Origin: Dysidea avara
Taxonomy: Eukaryota > Porifera > Demospongiae > Dictyoceratida > Dysideidae
NCBI RefSeq assembly: GCF_963678975.1
Contig: NC_089273.1
Span: 22,028,356 to 22,092,355, forward strand
Reading direction: 5' to 3'
Length of the DNA stretch: 64,000 nt
Below, piece by piece: positions 31,880-43,700 of the stretch. A program made the position numbers and the translations under genes. Position 1 is the stretch's first letter. Every line of letters starts with the position of its first letter. The notes beneath the pieces are model-generated. The model was given only the letters and a program-made list of their open reading frames with translations, did not search any database and was not told the origin of the DNA.

Positions 31880-34800
31880 ACCCTGAACAGAATTCAAGAG
31901 ATCAGTTAGAAATAAGTAACCTGTATAGAGATCAGCTACAAACAAATCACCCTGTAGAGAGTTCAGCTACAAACAATTCACCCTGTTAAAACATCAGTTA
32001 GAAGAAGATTTCTTGTAGAGAGTTCAGTTACAAACAAATCACCCTGTTGAAAGATCAGCTAGAAGATGTCATCTTGTAGATAGTTCAGTTACAAAGAAAC
32101 CACCATGTAGAGAATTCAGCTACAAACTAGTGACCCTGTAGATACATCAGCTAGAAGAAGTTACCTTGTAGAGAGTTCAGCTACAAAGAAACCATTCTGT
32201 AAAGAGCTCAGCTGCAAACAAATCACCTATACAGAATTCAGCTACAAACAAATCACCCTGTAGAGAGATCAGCTAGAAGAAGTTACCTTGTAGATAGTTC
32301 AGCTACAAACAAATCATCCTGTAGAGAGATCAACTACAAATAAATCACCCTGTAGAAAGATGAGCTAGAAAAAGTTACCTTGTAGAGAGTTCAGTTACAA
32401 AGAAACCACCATGTAGAGAATTCAGCTACAAACTAGTGACCCTGTAAAGACATCAGCTAGAAGAAGTTACCTTGAGAGAGTGCAGCTACAAAGAAACCAT
32501 CATGTAGAGAGTTCAGCTACAAACAAATCTCCTTGTAGAGAGATCAGCTAGAAGAAGTTACCTTGTAGAGAGTTCAGCTTCAAACAAATCACCCTGTAGA
32601 AAGATCAGCTAGAAGAGATCACCTTGTAGAGAGTTCAGTTACAAAAAAAAACCACCATGTAGAGAGCTCAGCTACAAACTAGTGACCTTGTAGAGACATC
32701 AGCTAGAAGAAGTTACCTTGTAGAGAGTTCAGCTACAAAGAAACCATTCTTTAAAGAGCTCAGCTGCAAACAAACCACCTGTACAGAATTCAGCTACAAA
32801 TAAATCACCCTGTAGAAAGATGAGCTAGAAAAAGTTACCTTGTAGAGAGTTCAGTTACAAAGAAACCACCACTGCTTGAAGTTTCTTAGTTTACTAGAGT
32901 GGTATATCCCCAGTATATGGAACAGTTAATTGTTTGGAATTTTAGTAGCTTTTCAGTAAACCTGCATTCACTGATGTTTACTGAGAATTTAAAACTTAGT
33001 AAAACAATTATGTTCCATATACTTAAAGTTACTGACATTTTACTATCAGTATAACTGGGCACAACTACAGTAAAGCAGCTTAACAAATTAGTAAACTAAG
33101 AACCTTCAAGCAGTGCACCATGTAGAGAATTCAGCTACAAACTAGTGACCCTGTAAAGACATCAGCTAGATGAAGTTACCTTGAGAGAGTTCAGCTACAA
33201 AGAAACCATCATTTAGAGAGTTCAGCTGCAAACAAATCACCTGTAGAGAGTTTAGCTACAAGCAAATGTCCCTGTAGAGAGATCAGCTAGAAGAAGTTAC
33301 CTTGTAGATAGTTCAGCTACAAACAAATCACCCTGTAGAGAGATCAGCTAGAAGAAGTTACCTTGTAGATAGTTCAGCTACAAACAAATCTCCCTGTAGA
33401 GAGATCAGCTAGAAGAAATTACCTTGTAGAGAGTTCAGCTACAAAGAAACCACCATGTAGAGAGTTCAGCTGCAAAGAAATCACCCTGTAGAAAATTCTG
33501 CCAGAAACAAATTGCCCCCGTAGAAAGATCAGCTAGAAGAAGTTACCTTGTAGATCGTTCAGCTACAAACAAATCACCCTGCAGAGAGATCAGCTAGAAG
33601 AAGTTAACTTGTAGAGAGTTCAGCTACAAAGAAACCATCATTTAGAAAGTTCAGCTACAAACAAATCTCCCTGTAGAGAGATCAGCTAGAAGAAGTTACC
33701 TTGTAGAGAGTGAAGCTACAAACAAATCACCCTATTGAAAGATCAGCTAGAAGAAGTCACCTTGTAGAAAGTTCAGTTACAAAGAAACCACCGTGTAGAG
33801 AGTTCAGCTACAAACTAGCTACCTTGTAGAGACATCAGCTAGAAAAGTTACCTTGTAGAGAGTTCAGCTACAAAGAAACCATTCTGTAAATAGCTCAGCT
33901 GCAAACAAATCACCTGTACAGAATTCAGCTACGAACAAATCATCCTGTAGAGAGATCAGCCAGAAGAAGTTACCTTGTAGATAGTTCAGCTACAAACAAA
34001 TCTCCCTGTAGAGAGATCAGTTAGAAGAAATTACCTTGTAGAGAGTTCAGCTACAAAGAAACCATTCTGTAAAGAGCTCAGCTGCAAACAAATCACCTGT
34101 AAAGAATTCAGCTACAAACAAATCACCCTGTAGAGAGATCAGCTAGAAGAAATTACCTTGTAGAGAGTTCAGCTACAAAGAAACCATCATTTAGAGAGTT
34201 CAGCTGCAAAGAAATCACCCTGTAGAAAATTCTGCCAGAAACAAATTGCTCTGTAGAAAGATCAGTTAGAAGAATTACCTTTTAGAGAGTTCAGCTACAA
34301 AGAAACCATTCTGTAAAGAGCTCAGCTGCAAACAAATCACCTGTACAGAATTCAGCTACAAACAAATCACCCTGTAGAGAGTTCAGCTCCAAACAAATCT
34401 CCCTGTAGAGAGATCAGCTAGAAGAAGTTACCTTGTAGATAGTTCAGCTACAAACAAATCACCCTGTAGAAAGATCAGTTAGAAGAAGTTACTTTGTAGA
34501 GAGTTCAGCTACAAAGAAACCATTCTGTAAAGAGCTCAGCTGCAAACAAATCACCTGTAAAGAATTCAGCTACAAACAAATCACCCTGTAGAGAGATCAG
34601 CTAGAAGAAATTACCTTGTAGATAGTTCAGCTACAAACAAATCACCCTGTAGAAAGATCAGTTAGAAGAAGTTACTTTGTAGAGAGTTCAGCTACAAAGA
34701 AACCATCATGAAGAGAGTTCAGCTGCAAACAAATCTCCCTGTAGAGAGATCAGCTAGAAGAAGTTACCTTGTAGATAGTTCAGCTACAAACAAATCACCC

Positions 34801-35225
34801 TGTAGAAAGATCAGTTAGAAGAAGTTACTTTGTAGAGAGTTCAGCTACAAAGAAACCATTCTGTAAAGAGCTCAGCTGCAAACAAATCACCTGTAAAGAA
34901 TTCAGCTACAAACAAATCACCCTGTAGAGAGATCAGCTAGAAGAAATTACCTTGTAGATAGTTCAGCTACAAACAAATCACCCTGTAGAAAGATCAGTTA
35001 GAAGAAGTTACTTTGTAGAGAGTTCAGCTACAAATAAACCATTCTGTAAAGAGCTCAGCTGCAAACAAATCACCTATACAGAATTCAGCTACAAACAAAT
35101 CACCCTGTAGAGAGATCAGCTTGAAGAAGTTACCTTGTAGATAGTTCAGCTGCAAAAAAATCTCCCTGTAGAGAGATCAGTTAGAAGAAATTACCTTGTA
35201 GAGAGTTCAGCTGCAAAGAAATCAC
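31880..35225 (+). repeat. Minisatellite array of copy D
   Basis: About 100 units of about 31 bp. Three unit types recur in loose order: CAAACAAATCACCCTGTAGAG, GAAGAAGTTACCTTGTAGAG and CAAAGAAACCATCATGTAGAG, each followed by AGTTCAGCT or AGATCAGCT. Blocks of several units (for example near 34,400, 34,600 and 34,900) are repeated almost unchanged, indicating higher-order duplication of about 250-350 bp. Confidence 0.92.
32870..33115. mobile_element. CACTA-like MITE inside the minisatellite
   Basis: 246 bp with 27-bp terminal inverted repeats beginning CACTGCTTGAAG and ending CTTCAAGCAGTG, with one mismatch in that span. The satellite context AAACCAC/CACCATG shows a 3-bp target duplication (CAC) relative to the uninterrupted unit AAACCACCATG. 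CACTG termini with a 3-bp duplication are the hallmark of the CACTA (EnSpm) superfamily. No coding capacity. Confidence 0.8.
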
Positions 35226-35335
35226 CACTGTCCAAATTTCAAGGCAATAGCTCTTTCTAATCTGAAGTTATCAATTGTCAAAGTTGGCAAATTGGATGTG
35301 TGTGGAAGACCCCTTTTCGCAAATCCGATCACATA
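35226..35335. mobile_element. Truncated TATGTGACC MITE (right half)
   Basis: Matches the right half of the complete MITE at 44,242-44,478 (CAAGGCAATAGCTCTTTC, GGAAGACCCCTTTTCGCAAA, ending TCACATA). The left half is missing and the satellite joins it at AATCACCACT, a word also present at the matching point inside the intact copy. Confidence 0.75.
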
Positions 35336-35496
35336 TGTATTATATATATAATTTGTACATTTACTGATAAAATATTTAAAGTACATCTACTTCATCTATT
35401 CTTCTTCCTGTAGTAAAGAAAAAAACATAGGTTAAAAAAGTCCCAAAGCTGGCCATAGGCCGGCTTTGGGGTATACAAATACAAAAAGAAATGAAA

Positions 35497-35822
35497 TCTA
35501 ATCCAAAACAGCCAAGCTGTAAAAAAAGTGTGCGGCCCTCAGAAAGGCTATGGTGAAAAAAGATGTGAAATCCAAGGTGGCGGCCAAGAAATGGCTGTGA
35601 TGGTAGGTTAATGGTAAAAATTTTAATAATGACAATTCAGGTGAATTTGGTGCCGCTTGGTCTTGGCACAAAATTCACCTGAATTGTCGTTATTAAAATT
35701 TTTACCATTAACCTACCATCACAGCCATTTCTTGGCCGCCACCTTGGATTTCACATCTTTTTTCACCATAGCCTTTCTGAGGGCCGCACACTTTTTTTAC
35801 AGCTTGGCTGTTTTGGATTAGA
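35497..35822. repeat. Terminal foldback of copy D
   Basis: TCTAATCCAAAACAGCCAAG at the left is matched exactly in reverse complement at the right end. Arms of about 155 bp pair nearly perfectly around a centre near 35,660 (GCCGCTTGGTCTTGGC). Confidence 0.88.
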
Positions 35823-35880
35823 TATATATATTCTTAGGGCTTATTAGGAAAATTTTCCCGGGCCAGCCCCCAGAACCCTA

Positions 35881-36516
35881 CAATGTTTATTCTAGGATTT
35901 CTACTTTGGGGGGTGACCAAGTGAAAGTCTGCTATATAGTTGTCCAAGTTCACAACTATGTTAAACACTTGAAATAGTTGCCAAACACTAGTTAGTCATT
36001 TAACGTTGTGTCATGAGTGTTGATTTTGATATTTGTGTTTGGGTTAAGCCAGATTGTATGATTGGGCTTTCTGAGATTAAATCTGGTGGGTATTTGTGGT
36101 GACTGTGCATGCCATTTTGAAAGCAGAAATTTTTACAAATTACACTTTCTGAGATTGAGTTTAAGGACAATTTTCAGAGTTAAGCATGCTAGTTGGAAAA
36201 TACTGGGTAGACTTGGGCTCTCAGATATTGAATAGCCATCACTATATGCATGTACCCTAGCAGATGTTTAAAAATTAATTGATCTGATACTGAATCTGAT
36301 AGCATTTTAAGGTTGCATTTGCAATTTTTAACCTGGGAATTTTTTTCATATTAACCACTCTGAGAATGAATCTGAGAGCATGTTTGGTGTGCCATTTTAA
36401 AAACAAGCTTAACCTATAAGTATAGTGTAGTATAGTAGTCAATCACAATTTTAGGGGGTGAGTCTGAGATTTTAGAGGGGAAAGTTCCCCCCCTAACAGC
36501 CCTAGAATAAACACTG
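35881..36516. mobile_element. Non-autonomous hAT element, 636 bp, 8-bp TSD
   Basis: Termini CAATGTTTATTCTAGG (left) and CCTAGAATAAACACTG (right) are inverted repeats with one mismatch. GAACCCTA flanks both sides (35,873-35,880 and 36,517-36,524), a perfect 8-bp target duplication as expected of canonical hAT elements. No transposase frame. Confidence 0.85.
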
Positions 36517-36524
36517 GAACCCTA

Positions 36525-36800
36525 TAAATAACAACTGCTTCAAATTTCACTGTCCAAGTTGGCTCAATCACTTCTCCACCGCCCAACACAACTTCATAAT
36601 TATATCCTACCAGTATTAACTACTTTGAATTATTATGTGTATGCAGGGGGTTAAATATAATTTAAGTCTAACTAGGTACTGCCAATTTGCAAGTTTTTTG
36701 GTGCAGAGCTGATAAACACTGACTGTATTATTAATACTTCAGTCCATGCAAATTCTTGCTGTTAATGCATGATTTACTTCAAAATTCCTACACATGCCTA
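36525..36800. other. No recognisable feature
   Basis: AT-rich sequence without a credible frame or repeat. Confidence 0.3.
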
Positions 36801-36803
36801 TTA

Positions 36804-36941
36804 GTATAGGTAATCACACACATTTGAGTGCAATTAGGGAATAATTGTACGAGTAAAAGTCAAAATTGCACGAGGCGAAGCCGAGTGCAATTTTGGCTGT
36901 TACGAGTACAATTATTCCATAATTCGTGTGATTGCCTACTA
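36804..36941. mobile_element. Foldback MITE, about 140 bp
   Basis: GTATAGGTAATCACAC at the left pairs with GTGTGATTGCCTACT at the right. GGAATAATTGTACGAGTA and CAAAATTGCAC are mirrored by GTGCAATTTTG and TACGAGTACAATTATTCC, around a centre GAGGCGAAGCCGAG. No coding capacity; superfamily not assigned. Confidence 0.65.
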
Positions 36942-37044
36942 ATCACATAGTGACCACCCTTCATGGTTTGTAGTACACATCTATCCAGTTCTATGTGGCC
37001 ATTAACTTCTACTAGGTGATTGCATCATCCTTCTTTGTATTACA

Positions 37045-37245
37045 TCATTTGTTGTTGCACTTAAAAGGCTTCACGTGTCAGCAATTCTGATTGGCTACTC
37101 AAAACGTCTACATATGTTGCACTTGAAAGGATTCTATTTGTCAGCTTCTTTGATTGGCTGTTCATTATATCACTTTCTTGTTGCACTTAAAAGGCTTCTG
37201 TTATTCTGCTATTTTATTGGCTACTTTACAGTGCAATTACAGAAA
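37045..37245 (+). repeat. Three-unit tandem repeat carrying CCAAT motifs
   Basis: Three diverged units of about 65 bp share TTGCACTTAAAAGGCTTC and (A/T)TTGGCTACT. Each has an ATTGG, the reverse of the CCAAT box. It could be promoter-like, but no gene start lies immediately downstream except the dead copy at 37,570. Confidence 0.45.
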
Positions 37246-37569
37246 CAAGGCCATGCGATTTGGGATTAATTGCACTCCTACTATTGAGACTAATGTATGG
37301 CAAATTAAATCACTATGTGATTATTCTTAAAAATTATGTAACAGTTATATCACAGCTGCTACAAGGGATAAGTTTGCTGACTAAATTAAATATATACATG
37401 CACCCAAAACCAGAGACTAAAAAAAATGGTTTATGGCAAGTTTTTTTGTGTTTAATATAATTATTTGACCTTAATAATTAACTTTTAACATACAACTCTT
37501 TTAATGTTTGTATTGTTGTATATTTTGGGGATTCCTAATCCTACTAAAGATTCCTAATCCTACTAAACA

Positions 37570-38002
37570 GTACGAGACTTCTAGATTCTTAGGTGCAAGA
37601 GATGCCTGGCTTGATAGTAATGATACAGTCTGTGATTTACTTTGATGTTCAAGTGCAAATGGAAACTAACACTACGCTGGAAGATGAACATTGATGAACG
37701 CTCCAATCAATTTTGTTCGGCGCAATTGGCTTCATTATTCCTGTGAACTCAACACATATTATATGGGATGTCCAGGGCAGAAATGCTGTGATAAAGAACC
37801 TGCCCAGCTGCAGCAAAGGCTTTAGAAATAATAGATGGTGAAGCTTTTACATAATTGCAAGAGGGAAGGAAATGGTGCAGTGATCTACAATGGTGCATGA
37901 TGTGGTGATGCTTTACTTATGCTTCAAGGAGAGAATGATAATGATGACACAAGTCTCATTTTTTTCCTGGAGTTGCTCCACTAGCCTTCCTTAGCTATGC
38001 CA
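37570..38002 (+). pseudogene. Decayed paralog of the secreted Cys/Trp-rich protein
   Basis: In shifting frames the plus strand reads SRFLGARDAWL, then TVCDL, YYMGCPG, GNGAVIYNG and LQGENDNDDTSL. These align in order with QFLGARDAWL, NVCDL, TWMGCPD, ANGAVINNG and IQGENDNDDTSL of the intact gene at 63,132-63,868. Stops and frame shifts are frequent, and the CWGE motif codons are disrupted (TGGTGAAGC). It is a dead copy in opposite orientation to the intact gene. Confidence 0.8.
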
Positions 38003-38095
38003 TTTCATGCGTATCCATACACTAACTGTATTGAGTTTTGAAATAACTAACTGTGCACAATAACTTTTGATTTTGTACTTTGCATTGACCATGCA

Positions 38096-38245
38096 TATTT
38101 GACTAAACCAGGCTTCCACACTTATCCAATTCTTTGACTTTTTAAACACTTGTAACTTGACCACTCAATATGATAGTGACCAACACTTTAAAGTCATAAA
38201 TATGGATGTTTGTGGAAGCCTGATTTAGTCAAATCTGGTCACATA
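38096..38245. mobile_element. TATGTGACC-family MITE, left end lost
   Basis: TTTGACTAAACCAGGCTTCC at the left pairs with GGAAGCCTGATTTAGTCAAA at the right, which continues to TCTGGTCACATA. The left end lacks the outer TATGTGACC. Relative of the elements at 44,242 and 53,350 by terminus only. Confidence 0.6.
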
Positions 38246-38249
38246 TAAT

Positions 38250-39895
38250 AATACAGTAGTTGAAATAATGTACCTGTATGCATTGTAATTGTTTTCCAGT
38301 AACATCAGTAATATATTAGTTCAATCTTAAAAAATATCCATTGTCATTACACCACGCACACTGCGCCTGTACTAGTCTTTAGAAGGAATTACAGGATATG
38401 TATATACCTAGGTGGCCAAATGCCCTTTTAGCCTGGTAGATTTTTGTCAGTACATACAGCTAAACTATTTGGGTCCATAACATGTACATAATACAATTGC
38501 CACCTGAAAATGGATGGCTTCATAACAAAGACAAGCCATACATTTATGTAGTGTGGGTAGGAAGTCAATAAGTACATACATATGTACGATATAACAAGCT
38601 GGTTTATTAAACAACAAAAGCATTATGGAAATCTAACATCTATAGCTTTAAGAGAGCTCGAGAGGGAAATTGCTACCTTGCTGAGCAAGTTATCCCAAAT
38701 TAAGTAAAAGCCAGACTGGAATCATCATACAAAATCTGACACAGAACTTTTTCAGTGTATGTATTGAATTTGATTTTTGTTGGAAATCAAGACTCATGAT
38801 CAGCAATTACCAGCAGACATTAAAATTCACTTAGGTTTATTAAACAGCAGAGACATCGTTACGTTTCTTTCAGACCACATGCAGTTATACTTTGCATTGC
38901 ATGTGATCTCCAGCTACTAAACTGTACAAGCCAGGAAGTAGATGTAGTCTACATGATCTCACTGATAGTCATGATCATGTGTATAATATACTTAGGTAAT
39001 AATACCAATAATCACATAGCTAGTAATTATAATAATGTGTCTATGTCTGTTGATAACCAAATATTTTTATCATTATTACACAGTGCTACAAACATTGCTA
39101 AACATTTGCAACCTGGATCCTTCTTACTATAATGCCTAGCCTTTGTGTGGTTCTCATTTAACAATATACAGTAGCAATTGTAACAAAACAAAATAATGTG
39201 ACTGAATATTGAAAAAATCAATCATAAGGATGCATTGTTGATTCACAGAAAAACATATTTTAAAGTATTGTAACTCACCAATCCTGAAAACTAAACATAT
39301 GGAATTTTCACTAAATTAAAGATGGATATATTCATGACCTTTAAGAGTAACTGCATGGTGGGCAAGGTGGCTAATGCTTGTAGAGTTCCCCATCATTTAG
39401 GTATTTTATTCACCTGTATTGCTGCTACTGTATCACGACTCCTCAAAAGACAGACTTCAAAAAGGACAAGAATAGCAATTAGCCACAAAACAGTCTGTCA
39501 GAGGAAGCTCGTAGGCTGAAACCATACAAAACAGATATATAGTGCACACATTCAGCTCCTTATGTTTATGTCCAGAGTGTTTGAACCCTCTCCAGCACAT
39601 CCCTGCATGGTATTCCCAGAGCTGTTGTGGATGTACAGGCTGCCAGAAATCTATCTAGCTATACAAAAAGCAAATCCAACGAGTTGAGGGCAAGAAATTA
39701 CAATTGTTAGCTTGATTGTGCAGTAACTTTATGCTGGTGTTTCAGGTGTATTTCATTTTAGGGTTTTGTACATTATGATTGATTTTGAATATCTACAGTA
39801 TACGTGTACCATTCAAGTGTCAACATAGAGTATGCTGAGGCAAATGTGGCTGTTCTGTTTACATACATGGTACAACCAATAGTGTCAACTAGGGT
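38250..39895. other. No gene recognised, 1.6 kb
   Basis: AT-rich sequence; open frames are short and do not look like known proteins. No long repeats or inverted repeats stand out. Confidence 0.35.
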
Positions 39896-40751
39896 GTAAT
39901 ATCAAGACACACGGTAGTGTGTCGTGCGGCCCAAGAAGCCGGCGCGCAACCCCGTGAGTATATTGACAGGAAGAAAGAAAACGCAATTTTCGCACCTCCG
40001 TAGCTCTGTGCTGCCTTGATGAAACAAGACAAATTTTGCTGTGCACATTCCCTCCAACTTCAGTACTCCACATTCCAAATTTGAGCGAAATCGCTTCAGG
40101 CATTCCCGAGATATGCGACTTCAAAAATTGGCTTAGTTTCTTCGTTTTTTTCTTCTTATTTTTCTTCCTCTTTTCGCACACTTACAAAAACTGCTATAAA
40201 ACGCGAACGCGTTATCCTGTTGCCTTGAAATTTGGCACACAGAAGCGGGGTATAAAGGCGCATCTTGGTACCAACTTTGGCAGGAATACCATAAACAGAC
40301 AAAGAGTTATGAGCGATTATGCACGAAAAATAACACCAATATGTTGTCACGCCTACAGGGTAAACCGCGTATGGGAAGAAGCTGAAAATCGGTGGGTGAA
40401 TAGGTTAACTATTGAACCTCAAACCTTTTGTGGTTTGAAAGAAATCGAGCTAAAAACCAGGAAGATACAGCGAAACAATCAACAGTGTGTAACAATTACG
40501 CAATCGAGATTAGCTAATTTTTTATTATTATTATTATTATTATTATGCTTGCCACGCCTACCAGATAAACCACTTGGGGTAATGCTTTGAAAATCGCTGT
40601 ACAGATGGAGTTATCATCTTAGAAAGGCTCTTCAATGGTGTAGAAGAATCAGACTTAAAGCCACGGAGTTATAACACGAAATCCAACTTGGTGTAGCAAG
40701 TGCGAGATCGAGATACTCTAATAGAGCAGTCATCCTAATAGAGCAGTCACC

Positions 40752-43700
40752 CTGAACAGAATTCAAGAGATCAGTTAGAAATAAGTAACCTGTATAGAGA
40801 TCAGCTACAAACAAATCACCCTGTAGAGAGTTCAGCTACAAACAATTCACCCTGTTCAGACATCAGTTAGAAGAAGTTTTCTTGTAGAGAGTTCAGTTAC
40901 AAACAAATCACCCTGTTGAAAGATCAGCTAGAAGATGTCACCTTGTAGATAGTTCAGTTACAAAGAAACCACCATGTAGAGAATTCAGCTACAAACTAGT
41001 GACCCTGTAGATACATCAGCTAGAAGAAGTTACCTTGTAGATCGTTCAGCTACAAAGAAACCATTCTGTAAAGAGCTCAGCTGCAAACAAATCACCTATA
41101 CAGAATTCAGCTACAAACAAATCACCCTGTAGAGAGATCAGCTAGAAGAAGTTACCTTGTAGATAGTTCAGCTACAAACAAATCATCCTGTAGAGAGATC
41201 AACTAGAAGAAGTTACCTTGTAGATAGTTCAGCTACAAACAATTCACCCTGTACAGAGCTCAGTTAAAAGAGGTTTCCTTGTAGAGAGTTCAGCTACAGA
41301 CAAATCACCCTGTAGAGAGATCAGTTAGAAGAAGTTACCTTGTAGATCGTTCAGCTACAAACAATTCACCCTGTAAAGAGATCAGCTAGAAGAAGTTACC
41401 TTGTAGAGAGTTCAGCTACAAAGAAACCATCATGTAGAGAATTCAGCCGCAAACAAATCACGTGTAGAGTTCAGCTACAAACAAATCTCCCTGTAGAGAG
41501 ATCAGCTAGAAGAAGTTTCCTTGTAGAGAGTTCTGCTACAAACAAATCACCCTGTAGAAAGATCAGCTAGAAGAAATCGCCTTGTAGAGAGTTCAGCTTC
41601 AAAGAAACAATCATGTGAGAGTTCAGGTACAAACAAATTGTCCTGTAGAGAGATCAGCTACAAAGAAACCATCATGTAGATAGTTCAGGTACAAACAAAT
41701 CACCCTGTAGAAAGATCAGCTATAGAAGAAATCACCTTGTAGAGAGTTCAGCTACAAAGAAACTATCATGTAGAGAGTTCAACTACAAACAAATCACCCT
41801 GTAGAAAGATCAGCTATAGAAGGAATCACCTTGTAGAGAGTTCAGCTACAAAGAAACCATCATGTAGAGAGTTCAGCTACAAACAAATCGGCCTGTAGAG
41901 AGATCAGCTAGAAGAAATTACCTTGTAGAGAGTTCAGCTACAAAGAAACCATCATGTAGAGAGTTCAGCTGCAAACAAATCACCTGTAGAGAGTTAAGCT
42001 ACAAACAAATCTCCCTGTAGAGAGATCAGCTAGAAGAAGTCACCTTGCAGGGAGTTCAGTTACAAAGAAATAAATCATGTAGATAGTTCAGCTGAAAACA
42101 AATCACCTGTAGAGAGTTCAGCTAGAAACAAGTCATCCTGTAGAAAGATCAGCTAGAAACAAGTCACCTTGTAGAGAGTTCAGCTAGAAGAAGTCACATT
42201 GTAGAGCTACAAAGAAACTACCATGTAGAGTTCAGCTGCAAACAAATCACCCTGTAGAGAACTCAGCTACAAACAAATCGCCCTGTAGAAAGATTAGCTA
42301 GAAGAAGTTACCTTATAGGGAATTCAGCTATGAACAGATCACCCTGTAGAGAGTTCAGCTACAAACAAATCACCCTGTAGAGAGTTCAGTTACAAAGAAA
42401 CCACCATGTAGAGAGTTCAGCTGCAACAAAAATCAAACACTCTGTTGAGAGTTCAGCTAGAAGAAGTCACCTTGTAGAGAGTTAAGGTGCAAATAAATCA
42501 CCCTGTAGAGAATTCAGCTACAAACAAATCACCCTGTAGAAAGATCAGCTAGAAGAAGTTACCTTGTAGAGAGTTCAGCTACAAAGAAACCAACATGTAG
42601 AGAGTTCAGCTGCAAACAAATCACCTGTAGAGAGTTCAGCTAGAAACAAGTCACCCTGTAGAGAGATCAGCTAAAAACAAGTCACCCTGTAGAGAGTTCA
42701 GCCAGAAGAAGTCACATTGTAGAGAGTTCAGCTACAAAGAAACTACCACGTAGAGAGTTCAGCTGCAAACAAATCATCCTGTAGAGAGTTCAGCTAGAAG
42801 AAGTCGCTTTTTAGAGAATTCAGCTACAAAGCAACCACCATGTAAAGAGTTCAGCTGCAAAAAACTCAATCACCTTGTAGAAAGATCGGCTAGAAGAAGT
42901 TACCTTGTAGAGAGTTCAGCTACAAAGAAACCACCATGTAGAGAGTTCAGCTGCAAACAAATCACCTGTAGAGAGTTCAGCTAGAAACAAGTCACCCTGT
43001 AGAGAGTTCAGCTAGAAGAAGTCACATTGTAGAGAGTTCAGCTACAATGAAACTCCCATGTAGAGAGTTCAGCTGCAAACAAATCACCCTGTAGAGAACT
43101 CAGCTACAAACAAATATGCAGTGTAAAAAGATCAGCTAGAAGAAGTTACCTTGTAGAGAGTTCAGCTACAACGAAACCACCATGTAGAGAGTTCAGCTAC
43201 AAACAAATCACCTGTAGAGAGTTCAGCTAGAAACAAGTCACCCTGTAGAGAGATCAGCTAGAAACAAGTCACCTTGTAAAGAGTTCAGCTAGAAGAAGTC
43301 ACATTGTAGAGAGTTCAGCTACAAAGAAACCACCATTTAGAGAGTTCAGCTGCAAACAAATCACCCAGTAGAAAGTTCAGCTATGAACAGATCACCCTGT
43401 TGAGAGTTCAGTTAGAAACAAGGAATCCTGTAGAGAGATCACCTAGAAGTATCGCCTTGTAGAGAGTTCAGCTACAAACAAATCACCTGTAGAGAGTTCA
43501 GCTACAAACAAATCACCCTGTAGAGAGATCAGCTAGAAGAAGTCACCTTGTAGAGAGTTCAGCTATAAAGAAACCACCATGTAGAGAATTCAGCTGCAAA
43601 CAAACACCCTGTAGAGAACTCAGCTACAAACAAATTGCCCTGTAGAAAGATCAGCTAGAAGAAGTTACCTTGTAGGGATTTCAGCTACAAACAAATCACC

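Larger units (their letters stand above)
31035..35822 (+). mobile_element. Composite minisatellite element, full copy D
   Basis: 4,788 bp. Head 31,035-31,840 begins TCAAGACACACGGTAGTGTG, which itself can fold (GACACAC-GGTA-GTGTGTC). Then a pair of CTAATAGAGCAGTCA motifs (about 31,846-31,870), a minisatellite array to about 35,225, a truncated MITE and AT-rich linker, the block GGCCATAGGCCGGCTTTGGGG and a terminal foldback 35,497-35,822 ending GATTAGA. The head is nearly identical to the one at 39,902, so both are recent. The two ends lack an obvious shared terminal inverted repeat and I could not define a target duplication in the AT-rich flanks (TATATA occurs on both sides). Confidence 0.8.

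Noticed and set aside
9989..35822. Whole NLR region as an active giant transposon with inverted composite repeats as ends
   Set aside because: Copy C is much more diverged than copy D, so they did not arise together, and no target duplication was found outside the pair. Kept only as a structural observation.
31169..40590. Plus-strand frames of 158 and 184 aa shared by the heads of copies D and E as a conserved gene
   Set aside because: The DNA is almost identical between the two copies, frames exist on both strands, and older copies at 437 and 13,725 do not keep them.
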